Part shown: piece after piece, positions 14,503 to 15,471 of the stretch | Position numbering within the stretch: position 1 is the stretch's first letter | How the letters are laid out: each line of letters opens with the position of its first letter | NCBI GenBank assembly: GCA_900545125.1 | Contig: UQXS01000033.1 | Location: 1 to 15,471, forward strand | DNA from: an uncultured Ruminococcus sp. | Lineage (GTDB): Bacteria > Bacillota > Clostridia > Oscillospirales > Ruminococcaceae | DNA: 15,471 nucleotides | Reading direction: 5' to 3' | Notes under the pieces: model-generated | Told to the model about the DNA's origin: nothing | Database searches by the model: none | Seen by the model: only the letters and a program-made list of their open reading frames with translations | Position numbers and translations under genes: made by a program

Positions 14503-15471
14503 ATGCAGAAATTGATTATAAACGGCGGCAGACGTCTCAGAGGAGAACTGTCACTTCAGGGCAGCAAAAACAGCGCTTTGCCCATAATGGCAGCTTCACT
14601 GCTTTGCAGAGGGGAGTGTACGCTTCACAACTGCCCTAAGCTTACTGATGTGTACTCTGCCGCAAGAATACTTAACTGTGTGGGATGCAGATGCAATTTT
14701 TCCGGAAATACGGCTGTTATCGACTCGTCGGTGATAAGTGAAACGGTTATTTCCGAAGCTCTTATGCGTGAAATGCGCTCCTCTATAATTTTTATGGGCG
14801 CAATGCTGGGCAGTACGGGAGAATGTTCCGTAAGTGTACCGGGGGGATGTGAACTCGGGCCTCGTCCTATTGATATGCATCTTGCTGCACTGCGTAAAAT
14901 GGGCGTGGATATCCGTGACGGAGGCGGCAGGATAATATGCAGAACTCAGTCCGGAAGCGCAAGAGGAGCAAGGATATCCCTTTCGTTCCCGTCGGTGGGA
15001 GCAACGGAAAATATAATTCTCTGTGCTGTTACGGCGGAAGGTGAGACTGTTATCAACAATGCGGCAAGAGAACCGGAGATCTGTGATCTGTGCGGTTTCC
15101 TCAGAGCCTGCGGTGCTGATATTTCCGGAGACGGTGAAAGCAGAATCGTAATCAAGGGCAAAAAAAGGCTTCACGGCTGCGAATACAGCATAATGCCCGA
15201 TCGTATTGCAGGAGCTACTTATCTTTCCATGACTGCTGCGACACGGGGCGAGATCATACTTACAAACGCCTGCGTTACCGAAATGGAACCGTTCCTGTCA
15301 GTGCTTGAGCAGACGGGATGCAGTATATATGCGAGGGACGACAGGATCTATCTGCGCAGCGGTTCAAGACTAAAAGCGGTCAGGGACAGGATAAGGACAA
15401 TGCCGCATCCCGGATTTCCGACAGATGCTCAGGCAGTGCTTATGGCTGCGCTGGTAACGGCTGAGGGCACG
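14503..15471 (+). CDS. murA: UDP-N-acetylglucosamine 1-carboxyvinyltransferase MurA (3' end cut by window)
   Basis: The frame is open from ATG 14503 to the last base, giving 323 residues of a protein that is usually about 420. MurA adds enolpyruvate from PEP to UDP-GlcNAc, the first committed step of peptidoglycan synthesis. Key residues are Lys22-Asn23 (QGSKNSALPI), the PEP-binding Cys116 in VPGGCELGPRPIDMHL (fosfomycin target, Cys rather than the resistant Asp), and Asp308 in PGFPTDAQA, matching the catalytic Asp of E. coli MurA. A GAGGTGG ribosome site (14492-14498) sits 4 bases before the ATG. Clostridial genomes often carry two murA paralogues; this copy is the dcw-linked one. Confidence 0.95.
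   Translation, partial: MQKLIINGGRRLRGELSLQGSKNSALPIMAASLLCRGECTLHNCPKLTDVYSAARILNCVGCRCNFSGNTAVIDSSVISETVISEALMREMRSSIIFMGAMLGSTGECSVSVPGGCELGPRPIDMHLAALRKMGVDIRDGGGRIICRTQSGSARGARISLSFPSVGATENIILCAVTAEGETVINNAAREPEICDLCGFLRACGADISGDGESRIVIKGKKRLHGCEYSIMPDRIAGATYLSMTAATRGEIILTNACVTEMEPFLSVLEQTGCSIYARDDRIYLRSGSRLKAVRDRIRTMPHPGFPTDAQAVLMAALVTAEGT

Noticed and set aside
1..15471. CRISPR array, insertion sequence, prophage, tRNA or rRNA genes
   Set aside because: No spaced repeats, transposase or integrase motifs, terminal inverted repeats, or tRNA/rRNA signatures were seen anywhere in the window.

Overview
The window reads as a chromosomal segment of a low-to-moderate GC Gram-positive bacterium, most likely a clostridial Firmicute of the Ruminococcus/Oscillospiraceae type. 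The clues are a division and cell wall (dcw) cluster in Firmicute order, strong AAGGAG ribosome sites, a PASTA-tailed SpoVD/PBP2B-type transpeptidase, a MurE with the meso-diaminopimelate DNPR motif, a cysteine-rich RsmH tail of the clostridial kind, and class B-like sortases. The genus is inferred from style, not proven. All recognised genes are on the + strand.

Region 1 (1-4452) is an envelope cassette. It holds the end of an unidentified gene, two tandem class B-like sortases, and a secreted SpoIID/LytB-type protein. The first sortase has a cytoplasmic N-terminus of about 220 residues rich in Glu and Pro and ending in eleven lysines. The cassette closes with a clear intrinsic terminator. 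The SpoIID-type domain is the most unusual thing here: its segments are in circularly permuted order. The GHGVGMSQ...YYPGT block, normally C-terminal, comes before the catalytic-Glu block.

Region 2 (4453-4695) is the leader of the dcw operon. It has a plausible sigma-A promoter, four GTG-centred repeats at about 10, 19 and 10 bp that look like a MraZ operator, and a perfect 11-bp inverted repeat in the 5' UTR.

Region 3 (4696-15471) is the dcw cluster: mraZ, rsmH, ftsL, a gap of about 340 bp, SpoVD/PBP2B-like pbp, murE, mraY, ftsW, murG and murA (cut by the window edge). The genes cover regulation (MraZ), 16S rRNA methylation (RsmH), the divisome (FtsL, FtsW, PBP) and steps of lipid II synthesis (MurA, MurE, MraY, MurG). 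FtsW polymerises glycan from lipid II and the PBP cross-links it. murF and murD, often found between murE and ftsW, are absent from their usual places.

The gap between ftsL and pbp (6681-7021) has no credible gene of its own. It is dense in strong hairpins and ends in a terminator-like stem-loop, so it is proposed as a structured non-coding RNA or cis-regulatory leader. I could not match it to a known RNA class.
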